Below are positions 28,022-38,602 of a stretch of DNA of 64,000 nucleotides, piece by piece. The notes under the pieces are model-generated. The model ran no database searches and was not told the DNA's origin. It was given only the letters and a program-made list of their open reading frames with translations. Numbering within the stretch: position 1 is the stretch's first letter; each line of letters starts with the position of its first letter. The translations under genes and the position numbers were made by a program. Source of the stretch: Rahnella ecdela (GTDB lineage: Bacteria > Pseudomonadota > Gammaproteobacteria > Enterobacterales > Enterobacteriaceae); assembly GCF_019049625.1 (NCBI RefSeq), contig NZ_JAFMOY010000126.1, forward strand, positions 1 to 64,000. Direction: 5' to 3'.

Positions 28022-28060
28022 TTTGCATATTCATCCAGTTAAATTGAATTTTAATTCAAT
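28022..28060. promoter_or_regulatory. Tandem ARG boxes upstream of argF (ArgR operator)
   Basis: The 18-base box at 28043-28060 (ATTGAATTTTAATTCAAT) is a near-perfect palindrome matching the ArgR consensus TGAAT-N4-ATTCA. Three bases upstream a weaker box lies at 28022-28039 (TTTGCATATTCATCCAGT). Two boxes separated by three bases is the standard hexamer-binding layout. They lie 32 bases before the argF start and indicate repression by arginine. Confidence 0.85.
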
Positions 28061-28091
28061 CCGAAATGCTTACGCGCTATGGAGCGACATC

Positions 28092-29099
28092 ATGAGTTTG
28101 TTGAGTAAACGTCATTTTCTCAGGTTACTGGATTTTACCCCGTCAGAGATTTCGTCACTGCTGAAACTCTCCGCAGAATTAAAAGCCGCTAAGAAGAACG
28201 GCACTGAAAAAGCCAGCCTGCAAGGCAAAAACATCGCGCTCATCTTCGAAAAAGACTCGACCCGTACCCGATGCTCTTTCGAAGTTGCCGCTTACGATCA
28301 GGGGGCTAAAGTCACCTATCTCGGCCCAAGTGGCAGCCAGATTGGCCATAAGGAATCAATGAAAGATACCGCCCGCGTTCTCGGACGGATGTACGACGGT
28401 ATTCAATATCGTGGTTTCGGCCAGGATAAAGTGGAAATTCTGGCGCAATATGCCGGTGTGCCGGTCTGGAATGGCTTAACTAACGAATTCCACCCGACGC
28501 AGTTGCTGGCGGATCTGCTCACCATGCAGGAGCATTTGCCTGGCCAGCCTCTCAAAGGCATGCGTCTGGCGTATCTGGGCGATACCCGCAACAATATGGG
28601 CAATTCGCTGCTGGAAGCCGCTGCGTTATGCGGTCTGGATTTACGTCTGGTAGCACCTTCTGCCTGCTGGCCGGAAGCTGAACTGGTCGCCACCTGCCAG
28701 CATCTGGCAAAAGAAAATGGCGGTAACATTACCCTGACGGAAGATATCGCGACCGGCGTGAAGGATGCCGACTTCCTCTATACCGATGTATGGGTTTCCA
28801 TGGGTGAGCCGAAAGAAGTCTGGAAAGAGCGCATTAACCTGCTGCGTCCTTATCAGGTGAACAGTGCAATGCTGGCCCTGACCGGCAATCCGCAGGTGAA
28901 ATTTCTGCATTGCCTGCCGGCGTTCCATGACGACCAGACTACCCTCGGCAAGCAAATGGCCGAAGAATACGGGCTGCAAGGCGGCATGGAAGTGACGGAT
29001 GAAGTCTTTGAATCGAGCTACAGCGTGGTGTTCGATCAGGCTGAAAACCGTCTGCACACCATCAAAGCGGTAATGGTCGCCACACTCGGCAACGACTGA
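28092..29099 (+). CDS. argF: Ornithine carbamoyltransferase
   Basis: This 335-residue enzyme joins carbamoyl phosphate and ornithine to make citrulline in arginine synthesis. STRTRCSFE (from residue 56) binds carbamoyl phosphate, and HCLPAFHD in the C-terminal half carries the catalytic cysteine. The frame stays open 66 codons further upstream, but [15 protein letters not shown] is the family start and has GGAG nearby. Position next to rraB makes it the orthologue of E. coli argI; argF is the usual name when there is one copy. Tandem ARG boxes upstream imply ArgR control. Confidence 0.96.
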   Translation: MSLLSKRHFLRLLDFTPSEISSLLKLSAELKAAKKNGTEKASLQGKNIALIFEKDSTRTRCSFEVAAYDQGAKVTYLGPSGSQIGHKESMKDTARVLGRMYDGIQYRGFGQDKVEILAQYAGVPVWNGLTNEFHPTQLLADLLTMQEHLPGQPLKGMRLAYLGDTRNNMGNSLLEAAALCGLDLRLVAPSACWPEAELVATCQHLAKENGGNITLTEDIATGVKDADFLYTDVWVSMGEPKEVWKERINLLRPYQVNSAMLALTGNPQVKFLHCLPAFHDDQTTLGKQMAEEYGLQGGMEVTDEVFESSYSVVFDQAENRLHTIKAVMVATLGND

Positions 29100-29107
29100 T
29101 TTCTGCC

Positions 29108-29141
29108 CGACGTGCGGCAAGGATCAACTTCCTGCACGTCG
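29108..29141 (+). terminator. Possible weak terminator after argF
   Basis: CGACGTGC and GCACGTCG can form an eight-pair stem nine bases after the argF stop. The loop is long and no clean T run follows, so it may be an inefficient terminator or only an mRNA end structure. Confidence 0.35.
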
Positions 29142-29275
29142 CCATCTTTACATCGTTTTGCACTTTATCCCGCCCGTTCCCCTCAGAAGACCTCATTTTC
29201 AACTACCCTTTTTAGAGCGCTTTGGTTTTAACCTGTTCAATAGAAAAAACAGAAACGCAGTAAGAAGGAACCGAT

Positions 29276-31577
<2,302 letters not shown>

Positions 31578-31678
31578 CTATAATAATGCACCCAAAGGCC
31601 ACGCCCTTTGATCCAGTTAACAGTTTTTACCTTCGTTTTCCTTCATACCAATCGTTTGCCTGTCGGTCATTTTTCCGC

Positions 31679-31706
31679 TTGATGTCGTCAGAGACGCGCG
31701 TATAAT
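31679..31706 (+). promoter_or_regulatory. pyrL-pyrBI promoter
   Basis: TTGATG at 31679-31684 and a perfect TATAAT at 31701-31706 are separated by 16 bases. They lie just upstream of the leader peptide start at 31732 and match a sigma-70 promoter. Confidence 0.8.
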
Positions 31707-31731
31707 GCGCCACAATTTGCCGGGAGAACCC

Positions 31732-31845
31732 ATGAACAATTGCCACGTTTTCTGCTCAGATGATCGACCAAACACCGTGCCATCAGGCAGCCCGCTGCCG
31801 TTGTTCTTCCGTGGTATTACCGTTTTACTGAAAGCCCCTCATTGA
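31732..31845 (+). CDS. pyrL: PyrL, leader peptide of the pyrBI operon
   Basis: This 37-residue leader starts MNNCHVFCSDDRP and ends VLLKAPH, with GGGAGAA upstream of the ATG. Its last codons run into the attenuator stem, so a ribosome following close behind polymerase prevents the hairpin. In E. coli low UTP makes polymerase pause in the leader, keeps the ribosome close and allows read-through into pyrBI. The arrangement here is the same; the peptide is somewhat shorter than the 44 residues in E. coli. Confidence 0.85.
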   Translation: MNNCHVFCSDDRPNTVPSGSPLPLFFRGITVLLKAPH

Positions 31846-31858
31846 GGGGCTTTTTTTT
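31832..31858 (+). terminator. pyrBI attenuator
   Basis: AAGCCCCTCA and TGAGGGGCTT form a strong stem followed by eight Ts. The stop codon of pyrL lies inside it, which is the layout of UTP-sensitive attenuation. Confidence 0.92.
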
Positions 31859-31910
31859 GTCCGGAATTTGAGTGCCCCACTTTTTACGCGTAAAGAACAG
31901 GAGAATGACT

Positions 31911-32846
31911 ATGGCCAATCCGCTGTATCAGAAAGACATCATTTCTATCAACGATCTCAGCCGCGAGGAGCTGGAACTGGTGCTCGACACCGCTGCCAGC
32001 CTGAAAGCCAATCCGCAGCCGGAATTGCTGAAACACAAAGTGATCGCCAGTTGTTTCTTCGAAGCCTCAACCCGTACGCGTTTATCGTTTGAAACGTCAA
32101 TGCATCGTCTGGGTGCCTCGGTGGTCGGTTTCTCCGACAGCAGCAATACGTCGCTCGGAAAAAAAGGCGAGACGCTGGCCGACACCATTTCGGTCATCAG
32201 CACCTACGTGGATGCGATTGTGATGCGTCATCCACAGGAAGGTGCAGCGCGTCTGGCGACAGAATTCTCCGGTGGTATTCCGGTGCTGAACGCCGGCGAC
32301 GGTGCTAACCAGCATCCGACACAAACCTTGCTGGACTTATTCACCATTCAGGAAACGCAGGGGCGTCTCGATAACATTAAAATCGCCATGGTTGGCGACC
32401 TGAAATATGGCCGCACGGTACATTCCCTGGCACAGGCGCTGGCGAAATTTAACGGCAACCGCTTCTACTTCATCGCGCCAGATGCGCTCGCAATGCCGGG
32501 TTATATTCTGTCGTTGCTCGAAGAGAAAGGCATCGAGTACAGCCTGCACAGCAGCATCGATGAAGTGGTGTCAGAAATCGACATTCTGTACATGACCCGC
32601 GTGCAGAAAGAGCGTCTGGATCCTTCGGAATACGCCAACGTGAAAGCGCAGTTTGTCCTGCGCGCCGCCGATCTGACGAACGCTCAGCAGCACCTGAAAG
32701 TGCTGCATCCGCTGCCACGTATCGATGAAATTACGCCAGACGTCGATAAAACGCCTTACGCCTGGTATTTCCAGCAGGCCGGTAACGGAATTTTTGCGCG
32801 TCAGGCTTTGCTGGCGTTGGTTCTGAACGCAGATACTGCACAGTAA
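31911..32846 (+). CDS. pyrB: Aspartate carbamoyltransferase catalytic subunit
   Basis: This 311-residue catalytic chain condenses carbamoyl phosphate and aspartate to carbamoyl aspartate, the first committed step of pyrimidine synthesis. STRTRLSFE (residues 53-61) binds carbamoyl phosphate, and [13 protein letters not shown] is the aspartate-binding region. [17 protein letters not shown] matches the E. coli start; AGGAG lies seven bases upstream, whereas an earlier in-frame start at 31872 has none. The holoenzyme includes PyrI, encoded 19 bases downstream, and is inhibited by CTP. Expression is controlled by the attenuator just upstream. Confidence 0.97.
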   Translation: MANPLYQKDIISINDLSREELELVLDTAASLKANPQPELLKHKVIASCFFEASTRTRLSFETSMHRLGASVVGFSDSSNTSLGKKGETLADTISVISTYVDAIVMRHPQEGAARLATEFSGGIPVLNAGDGANQHPTQTLLDLFTIQETQGRLDNIKIAMVGDLKYGRTVHSLAQALAKFNGNRFYFIAPDALAMPGYILSLLEEKGIEYSLHSSIDEVVSEIDILYMTRVQKERLDPSEYANVKAQFVLRAADLTNAQQHLKVLHPLPRIDEITPDVDKTPYAWYFQQAGNGIFARQALLALVLNADTAQ

Positions 32847-32865
32847 ACTTGAGGAGAAAACGATT

Positions 32866-33330
32866 ATGACTCACGACAATAAACTTCAGGTTGAAGCGAT
32901 CAAATGCGGTACCGTGATCGACCATATTCCGGCGCAAGTCGGGTTTAAACTGCTGTCGCTGTTCAAGCTTACCCAGACAGAACAACGTGTGACCGTTGGC
33001 CTGAATCTGCCTTCCGGCGAGCTGGGCCGTAAAGATATTATCAAAATTGAAAATACCTTCCTCACCGATGAGCAGGTCAATCAGCTGGCGGTGTATGCCC
33101 CGCGTGCGACAGTGAACCGCATCGACAATTATGACGTAGTGAAAAAGCTGATGCCGACGCTGCCGGATCGCATTGTCGGCGTTCTGCGCTGTCCGAACGG
33201 CAACTGCATCAGCCGTTTTGAACCGGTGGATTCCAGCTTTGCAGTAAAACAGCGCGCAGACGGCGTACACCTGAAATGTAAGTATTGCGAGAAAGAGTTT
33301 GAGCATCAGGTCGTGCTGAACAACGATTAA
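32866..33330 (+). CDS. pyrI: Aspartate carbamoyltransferase regulatory subunit
   Basis: This 154-residue regulatory chain binds CTP and ATP and couples nucleotide levels to PyrB. The four zinc cysteines are seen in LRCPNGNC (Cys109, Cys114) and KCKYCEKEF-type spacing near 138-141, the zinc site that contacts PyrB. Length and order after pyrB are as in E. coli. GAGGAG lies upstream of the ATG. It is followed 55 bases later by ridA. Confidence 0.97.
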   Translation: MTHDNKLQVEAIKCGTVIDHIPAQVGFKLLSLFKLTQTEQRVTVGLNLPSGELGRKDIIKIENTFLTDEQVNQLAVYAPRATVNRIDNYDVVKKLMPTLPDRIVGVLRCPNGNCISRFEPVDSSFAVKQRADGVHLKCKYCEKEFEHQVVLNND

Positions 33331-33385
33331 CCCTTTATACTGAGGGATAATTTTTTATTCACCTTAACTCAAATCAGGAGACATT

Positions 33386-33772
33386 ATGTCCCGCGAAATC
33401 AGCACTGAAAACGCCCCTGCCGCTATCGGTCCTTACGTTCAGGGCGTGGATCTGGGCAGCATGATCATCACTTCCGGCCAGATACCTGTGGATCCGAAAA
33501 CCGGCACTGTTGCCGACGATATTTCTGCGCAGGCGCGTCAGTCACTGGAAAACGTGCAGGCGATCATTGAAGCTGCTGGCCTGAAAGTTTCAGATATCGT
33601 GAAAACCACCGTTTTCGTGAAAGATCTGAACGACTTCGCCACCGTTAACGCCACGTATGAAGCGTTCTTCACCGAACACAAAGCACCGTTCCCGGCGCGT
33701 TCTTGCGTTGAAGTGGCCCGACTGCCAAAAGACGTGAAAATCGAAATCGAAGCCATCGCCGTTCGCCGTTAA
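33386..33772 (+). CDS. ridA: RidA, reactive enamine/imine deaminase
   Basis: This 128-residue YjgF/RidA protein hydrolyses 2-aminoacrylate and related imines released by pyridoxal enzymes, protecting metabolism. NAPAAIGPYVQGVDLGSM, ITSGQIPVDPKTG and RSCVEVARLPKDV with the substrate-binding Arg are intact. Position after pyrBI is the same as in E. coli. AGGAG precedes the ATG, and a terminator follows. Confidence 0.96.
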   Translation: MSREISTENAPAAIGPYVQGVDLGSMIITSGQIPVDPKTGTVADDISAQARQSLENVQAIIEAAGLKVSDIVKTTVFVKDLNDFATVNATYEAFFTEHKAPFPARSCVEVARLPKDVKIEIEAIAVRR

Positions 33773-33793
33773 TCCGCGCCAGCGATGCACCAG

Positions 33794-33818
33794 ACCAGCC
33801 TGCGGGCTGGTTTTTTTT
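33794..33818 (+). terminator. Terminator of pyrBI-ridA
   Basis: ACCAGCC and GGCTGGT form a seven-pair stem with loop TGCG, followed by eight Ts. It lies 21 bases after the ridA stop. Confidence 0.92.
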
Positions 33819-33980
33819 GCCCCATTTTCAGGCAACGAAACCCTTTCCTGCTCTATAATTAAACAGTCCCGTCCGTTTTTCCCCGATTTTCAGCCCGTTT
33901 TGCACGCTGGCACACTTTATGCCTGATCCTCATTGTTATTGAACGATTCAATTGCAGCCTGTCCAGTTTGTGAGGTGATG

Positions 33981-35432
33981 ATGATCAAGATTGACCTTTC
34001 CGATTCACCCTTTTTCGATGAGATGTTAATGGCTGATGGGAAACACCGCAGCCATTATCAGGCCTACTGGCAGTGGTTGCAGCAAGCCGATCAACAGGCA
34101 GTCCAGCGTAAAAAAGAGGAAGCCGCGCTGTTGTTCCATCGGGTGGGAATTACCTTTAACGTTTACGGCGAAGATGATGGCGCGGAACGACTGATCCCGT
34201 TCGACAGCGTGCCGCGCATTATTCCGGCCAGCGAATGGCAAATGCTCGACCGCGGGATCCGCCAGCGGATTCAGGCGCTGAATGCTTTTTTGCATGATAT
34301 TTATCACGACCAGAAGATCCTCAAAGCAGGGATCGTGCCCGCCGGGCAGGTGCTGGCCAACGATCAGTATCAGCCCTGTATGCAGGGTATCGATCTTCAC
34401 CGCGATACTTACGCTCACATTGCCGGAACTGACATGGTACGCGGCGGCGATGGCGAATATTACGTGCTGGAAGACAACCTGCGTACGCCATCCGGCGTTT
34501 CTTACATGATGGAAAACCGCAAAATGATGATGCGGTTATATCCCGAACTGTTTGCCGAGCAGCGCATCGCGCCGGTGTCCCGCTACCCTTCCCATTTACT
34601 GCAAACGCTGCGTGAAAGCACACCGGTCAACGATCCGACCGTCGTCGTACTGACGCCCGGGCGCTTTAACAGTGCGTATTTTGAACACAGTTTTCTCGCG
34701 CAGCAAATGGGTGTGGAGCTGGTAGAAAGCGTCGATTTGTTTGTTAAAGACGGCGCGGTGTTTATGCGTACCACTGCCGGGCCATGCAAAATTGATGTCA
34801 TTTACCGGCGCATTGATGATGCATTCCTCGATCCGCTGGCGTTCCGCGCTGATTCGATGCTCGGCGTTCCCGGCCTGCTTTCTGTCTATCGCGCCGGTGG
34901 CGTGGTACTGGCGAATGCTGTCGGCACCGGCGTGGCGGATGACAAGTCGATCTACCCGTATGTGCCGGAAATGATCCGCTACTACTTGGCCGAAGATCCG
35001 ATCCTAAATAATGTGCCAACCTGGCAATGCCGCAAAGAGAGTGATCTGTCTTTCGTGCTGGCGAACCTGGAAAAAATGGTGGTGAAAGAGGTTCATGGTG
35101 CAGGCGGTTACGGCATGTTGATTGGCCCGTCGGCCAGCAAAGCCGAAATTGAACGCTTTCGCGATTTACTGCGCGCCCGCCCGGAAAACTACATCGCACA
35201 GGAAACGCTGGCGCTTTCCACCTGCCCGACGTTTGTCGGCAACGGGCTGGCTCCGCGTCATATCGACCTGCGGCCTTTCGCCCTGACGGGTGCGGAAATC
35301 CGGCTGGTACCGGGCGGATTAACCCGCGTAGCACTGGCGGAAGGCTCGCTGGTGGTGAATTCATCTCAGGGCGGCGGCACCAAAGACACCTGGGTACTGG
35401 AAGAAAATCCGACGGAGGATGACGCATGCTAA
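33981..35432 (+). CDS. Circularly permuted ATP-grasp protein of the Anbu operon
   Basis: This 483-residue protein is a type 2 circularly permuted ATP-grasp (formerly DUF404/DUF407). Landmarks are AGTDMVRGGDGEYYVLEDNL followed by RTPSGVSYMMENR, DVIYRRIDDAFLDP, NAVGTGVADDKSIYPYVPEM and MVVKEVHGAGGYGM. ATP-grasp enzymes make amide bonds, and this class is predicted to build a short peptide on an unknown acceptor. The start chosen (MIKIDLSDSPFFDEM) has GAGG close upstream; the frame extends to 33933 without a site. Its stop overlaps the alpha-E gene by seven bases. Together with the next three genes it forms the Anbu operon; the substrate is not known. Confidence 0.9.
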   Translation: MIKIDLSDSPFFDEMLMADGKHRSHYQAYWQWLQQADQQAVQRKKEEAALLFHRVGITFNVYGEDDGAERLIPFDSVPRIIPASEWQMLDRGIRQRIQALNAFLHDIYHDQKILKAGIVPAGQVLANDQYQPCMQGIDLHRDTYAHIAGTDMVRGGDGEYYVLEDNLRTPSGVSYMMENRKMMMRLYPELFAEQRIAPVSRYPSHLLQTLRESTPVNDPTVVVLTPGRFNSAYFEHSFLAQQMGVELVESVDLFVKDGAVFMRTTAGPCKIDVIYRRIDDAFLDPLAFRADSMLGVPGLLSVYRAGGVVLANAVGTGVADDKSIYPYVPEMIRYYLAEDPILNNVPTWQCRKESDLSFVLANLEKMVVKEVHGAGGYGMLIGPSASKAEIERFRDLLRARPENYIAQETLALSTCPTFVGNGLAPRHIDLRPFALTGAEIRLVPGGLTRVALAEGSLVVNSSQGGGTKDTWVLEENPTEDDAC

Positions 35433-36367
35433 GCAGAACAGCCAGCGAACTGTACTGGATGGCGCGTTATCTGGAACGCGCCGAGAATATCGCACGCCTT
35501 CTGGACGTGACCAACAAGCTGTCGATGATGTCGATTCGCGATGTGAATGCACGCGATGAAAACAATGATTTACTGGTGCCGCTGACCATGACCGGCACGC
35601 GCACATTGTTCAGTGAGCATTATCCGCTGGAGACGATGAGCAATCTGCTCAACTTTTTTGCGCTGGACAGTTTCAACCACAGCAGTATTTTCAGCTGTCT
35701 GCAAATGGCGTGGAACAATGCCCACGCAGTGCGCGGCAGCTTGTCATCAGAAGTGTGGGAAAGCATTAACGCCACCTGGATTGAGATGAAACTGATCCGC
35801 CGTCAGGGCGTCGGATCTGCCGGTGCAGATTCTTTCTTCGACTGGGTTAAGGAGCGCTCACATCTGTTCCGGGGCGCGATGTTTGGCACATTGCTGCGAA
35901 GCGATGCTCAAAATTTCATCCGGCTCGGCACCATGCTGGAACGCGCAGACAGTACTGCGCGCCTGCTGGATGCCAAAAATCAGTTGCTGAATGCCGACGA
36001 AGATCCGGTACGGGAATACTACCGGATGGATACGCTGCTGCGCGCCGTCAGCGCCCGCGAGGCCTTCCATACGTTATACAAACAGCAACTCAGCCAGAAG
36101 CGCATCGCCGAACTGCTGGTTCTGCGCCGCGAGTTACCGCGCTCTTTGCTTTCCTGTATCGAAATCATGGCCGAACAGCTGGAGGAAATCGGCGGAACCG
36201 CGGGTAATCTGCCCCGCCGCCGCGTCCATACCCTTCACGCTCAGCTTCGTTTCACCGAAATGGAAGAGATCGTTGAGATGGGCCTCAGCCCCTGGTTAAT
36301 GCAGTTCCTTGACCAGACCAACGCTATCGCTGAGAGCATTCATCAAACCTATCTGGAGGCTCAATAA
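35426..36367 (+). CDS. Alpha-E domain protein of the Anbu operon
   Basis: This 313-residue all-helical protein (formerly DUF403) begins MLSRTASELYWMARYLERAE, the family signature, followed by NIARLLDVTNKL. It always accompanies the circularly permuted ATP-grasp and is thought to work with it in a peptide-building or tagging reaction. It overlaps the ATP-grasp gene by seven bases and shares one base with the transglutaminase gene (TAATG), so these three are translationally coupled. No catalytic residues are established for the family. Confidence 0.9.
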   Translation: MLSRTASELYWMARYLERAENIARLLDVTNKLSMMSIRDVNARDENNDLLVPLTMTGTRTLFSEHYPLETMSNLLNFFALDSFNHSSIFSCLQMAWNNAHAVRGSLSSEVWESINATWIEMKLIRRQGVGSAGADSFFDWVKERSHLFRGAMFGTLLRSDAQNFIRLGTMLERADSTARLLDAKNQLLNADEDPVREYYRMDTLLRAVSAREAFHTLYKQQLSQKRIAELLVLRRELPRSLLSCIEIMAEQLEEIGGTAGNLPRRRVHTLHAQLRFTEMEEIVEMGLSPWLMQFLDQTNAIAESIHQTYLEAQ

Positions 36368-37161
36368 TGAAACTGAATGTCACGCATCAGACGCATTACA
36401 GCTATGCACAGCAGGTTAAACACAGCACGCAATATCTGCGCCTTACGCCGCAGGATTCCAGCCATCAGAAGATTTTGTCATGGGATCTGACGTTGCCGGA
36501 ATACGCCACCCGCACGCTGGATGCTTACGGCAATGTGCTGCACGTTCTGACACTCGATCAGCCTCACCAGGCGATTACCATTGTCGCCAACGGTGTGGTC
36601 GAGATTGAAGACAACATGGAAGACGACAATACCGGGCATCTTTCGCCGCTGGTCTTTTTGCGTACCAGCCCGCTGACGCTGGCCGACGGCGCAATCCGCG
36701 ATTTTGCCAGCCGTTATTACCGTCCGCAGGCCCAACATGAAAGCCTGTGTAATCTGATGGGCGAACTGCTGCTGAAAATGCCTTATAACCCCGGCAGTAC
36801 TACGGTGAAAGACAGCGCCTCGCAGGCCTTTTCGGCACAAACCGGCGTCTGTCAGGATCACACCCATGTTTTCCTGGCCTGTTGCCGCAGTCTGGGCATC
36901 CCGGCGCGCTACGTCAGCGGCTATCTTTATTCAGAAGATTCAACGCATGTGGCAATGCACGCCTGGGCAGAAGCGTGGCTGGATGACCGCTGGCAGAGCT
37001 TTGATGTCACCAACAACACCTGTAAACCGAATCAGCATTTGAAACTGGCTATCGGCATAGATTATCTTGATGCATGCCCGGTCCGCGGTATCCGGTTGGG
37101 TGGAGGAAGTGAAGACATGCGCACTGTCGCCGCCGTTGCCATGCTCGACGTACCACAATAA
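36367..37161 (+). CDS. Transglutaminase-like protein of the Anbu operon
   Basis: This 264-residue protein has an N-terminal bacterial transglutaminase-associated beta domain (residues 1-85; MKLNVTHQTHYSYAQQV, QYLRLTPQ) and a papain-fold core. The triad is visible: Cys in TGVCQDHTHVF, His in MHAWAEAWLDD and Asp in QSFDVTNNT. It could cleave or transfer peptides or amides. Direct overlap with the alpha-E gene and position before the Anbu protease indicate a shared process. Substrate unknown. Confidence 0.9.
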   Translation: MKLNVTHQTHYSYAQQVKHSTQYLRLTPQDSSHQKILSWDLTLPEYATRTLDAYGNVLHVLTLDQPHQAITIVANGVVEIEDNMEDDNTGHLSPLVFLRTSPLTLADGAIRDFASRYYRPQAQHESLCNLMGELLLKMPYNPGSTTVKDSASQAFSAQTGVCQDHTHVFLACCRSLGIPARYVSGYLYSEDSTHVAMHAWAEAWLDDRWQSFDVTNNTCKPNQHLKLAIGIDYLDACPVRGIRLGGGSEDMRTVAAVAMLDVPQ

Positions 37162-37186
37162 ACCTGACGCCTGAGGAAGATTTTTT

Positions 37187-37918
37187 ATGACTTACTGTGT
37201 GGCCATGCGCTTGTCCTCAGGCCTGGTGTTTGTTTCAGACTCACGCACCAATGCCGGAGTGGATCATATTTCCACCTTCCGTAAACTGCATGTTTTTCAT
37301 CAAAGCGATGAACGCGTGCTGGTTATTCAGAGCGCCGGAAATCTGGCGACCACACAGAGCATTATCAGTCTGCTGCATCGCCGCTGCTCAGACGATGAGC
37401 GGGAAAACCTGCTGAACGTGAAGTCGCTGTACGATGCCGCCAGCCTGCTGGGTGAAACGGTACGGGAAGTGATTGCCCGCGACAGCGGCGCGAATCAGGG
37501 CGGGAATACCGATTTCAGCTGTAATCTGCTGCTCGGTGGTCAGATAAAAGGGGAAGGTCTGCGGCTGTTTCACATTTATCCGCAAGGGAATTTCATCGAA
37601 GCCACGCACGACACGCCGTATTTCCAGATTGGCGAAAGTAAGTACGGCAAGCCGATTATTGACCGGGTGCTGAGTTACGACACGGCGCTGGATCAGGCGA
37701 TGCAATGTGCGCTGATTTCGATGGATTCGACGCTGAGAAGTAATCTTTCCGTCGGTCTGCCGCTGGATGTACTGACCTATCCGACAGACAGTTTCAGCGC
37801 CGCGCAACAGCACCGGATCACAGAAACGCATCCGTATTTCGACATGATCCGTAAAGGCTGGGGCGAAGGCTTGCTGAGCATTTTCGGCCAGCTGCCGCCG
37901 CTGAAACTGGACGAGTAA
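37187..37918 (+). CDS. Anbu, proteasome-type peptidase
   Basis: This 243-residue protein is a bacterial proteasome-like subunit of the Anbu (BPH) class. After Met1 comes Thr2, the expected N-terminal nucleophile, in MTYCVAMRLSSGLVFVSDSR with the conserved Asp and the later Lys (FRKLHVF). Anbu particles are open helical or split-ring assemblies rather than closed HslV rings, and no HslU-like ATPase is encoded nearby. The ATP-grasp, alpha-E and transglutaminase genes directly upstream are its standard partners. GAGGAAG precedes the ATG by eight to nine bases. Confidence 0.92.
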   Translation: MTYCVAMRLSSGLVFVSDSRTNAGVDHISTFRKLHVFHQSDERVLVIQSAGNLATTQSIISLLHRRCSDDERENLLNVKSLYDAASLLGETVREVIARDSGANQGGNTDFSCNLLLGGQIKGEGLRLFHIYPQGNFIEATHDTPYFQIGESKYGKPIIDRVLSYDTALDQAMQCALISMDSTLRSNLSVGLPLDVLTYPTDSFSAAQQHRITETHPYFDMIRKGWGEGLLSIFGQLPPLKLDE

Positions 37919-37942
37919 ATCCGCTTCTGGCGGAGTGATATC

Positions 37943-38506
37943 TCACTCCGCTGCTTTATTTTCATCCATCTTCTGAACAATCTTTTTCTCGACCTCAAAC
38001 GGATCGATACCACGCAGTTGCAGGCGGCGGAAACGGATGATGTTAAAACCGTTCATCACCAGAAAACTGCCTTCGATAAGCGATCCGCCAATCGAACCAA
38101 GCCAGATGTTGTGCGCCACCCAACAGCAGGTTGAGCACCACATAATGCAGCGCGTGGTCAGCCCGCTGGTGCGAAACAGCGCCCAGGTACTGACGACCGT
38201 TGCGCCGACCGGCAATAATTCCACCCAGTGGTGGGCGCGACTAAGCCCTAATACCAGCGTCAGGACGATGAAAACCACCATAATCCACTGGTTACGGGTA
38301 CGCAGGGAAATCAGCGTGCGCAGTGAGTTAAGCAACGCGCTCATGCCCGCCGGTGCTGCACCCATCATCAGAAAATGCACGCCGATAATGGCGCTGTAGG
38401 CAGAAAGTTGTTGTTTAAAGCGGCGGTCGCTTCGGTTGAAAAACATCGTGATGCCGACCATAAAGGCCACAACACCAACTGACTGAGCCAACCAGTAATA
38501 CGTCAT
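37943..38506 (-). CDS. ygjV: YgjV family inner-membrane protein
   Basis: This 187-residue protein has five to six predicted transmembrane helices and a charged C-terminal tail (RRLQLRGIDPFEVEKKIV). It matches the YgjV family, whose gene lies beside uxaA in E. coli as here. Function is unknown. Its last codons take part in a small inverted repeat shared with the end of the Anbu operon (GCGGAGTGA and TCACTCCGC, 37930-37951), possibly a weak two-way terminator. Confidence 0.85.
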   Translation of the reverse strand: MTYYWLAQSVGVVAFMVGITMFFNRSDRRFKQQLSAYSAIIGVHFLMMGAAPAGMSALLNSLRTLISLRTRNQWIMVVFIVLTLVLGLSRAHHWVELLPVGATVVSTWALFRTSGLTTRCIMWCSTCCWVAHNIWLGSIGGSLIEGSFLVMNGFNIIRFRRLQLRGIDPFEVEKKIVQKMDENKAAE

Positions 38507-38548
38507 TTGTCAGGAGTCTCATACGTGGGATTCTTACGCTGCAAAAGC

Positions 38549-38578
38549 AAACGGCGTTCCATAACTGAAACGCCGTTT
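38549..38578 (-). terminator. Terminator of the uxaCBA operon
   Basis: On the minus strand AAACGGCGTT and AACGCCGTTT form a ten-pair stem followed by TGCTTTTGC. It lies 24 bases after the uxaA stop. Confidence 0.75.
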
Positions 38579-38602
38579 CATCCTAACGATAAACCCAACC
38601 GG

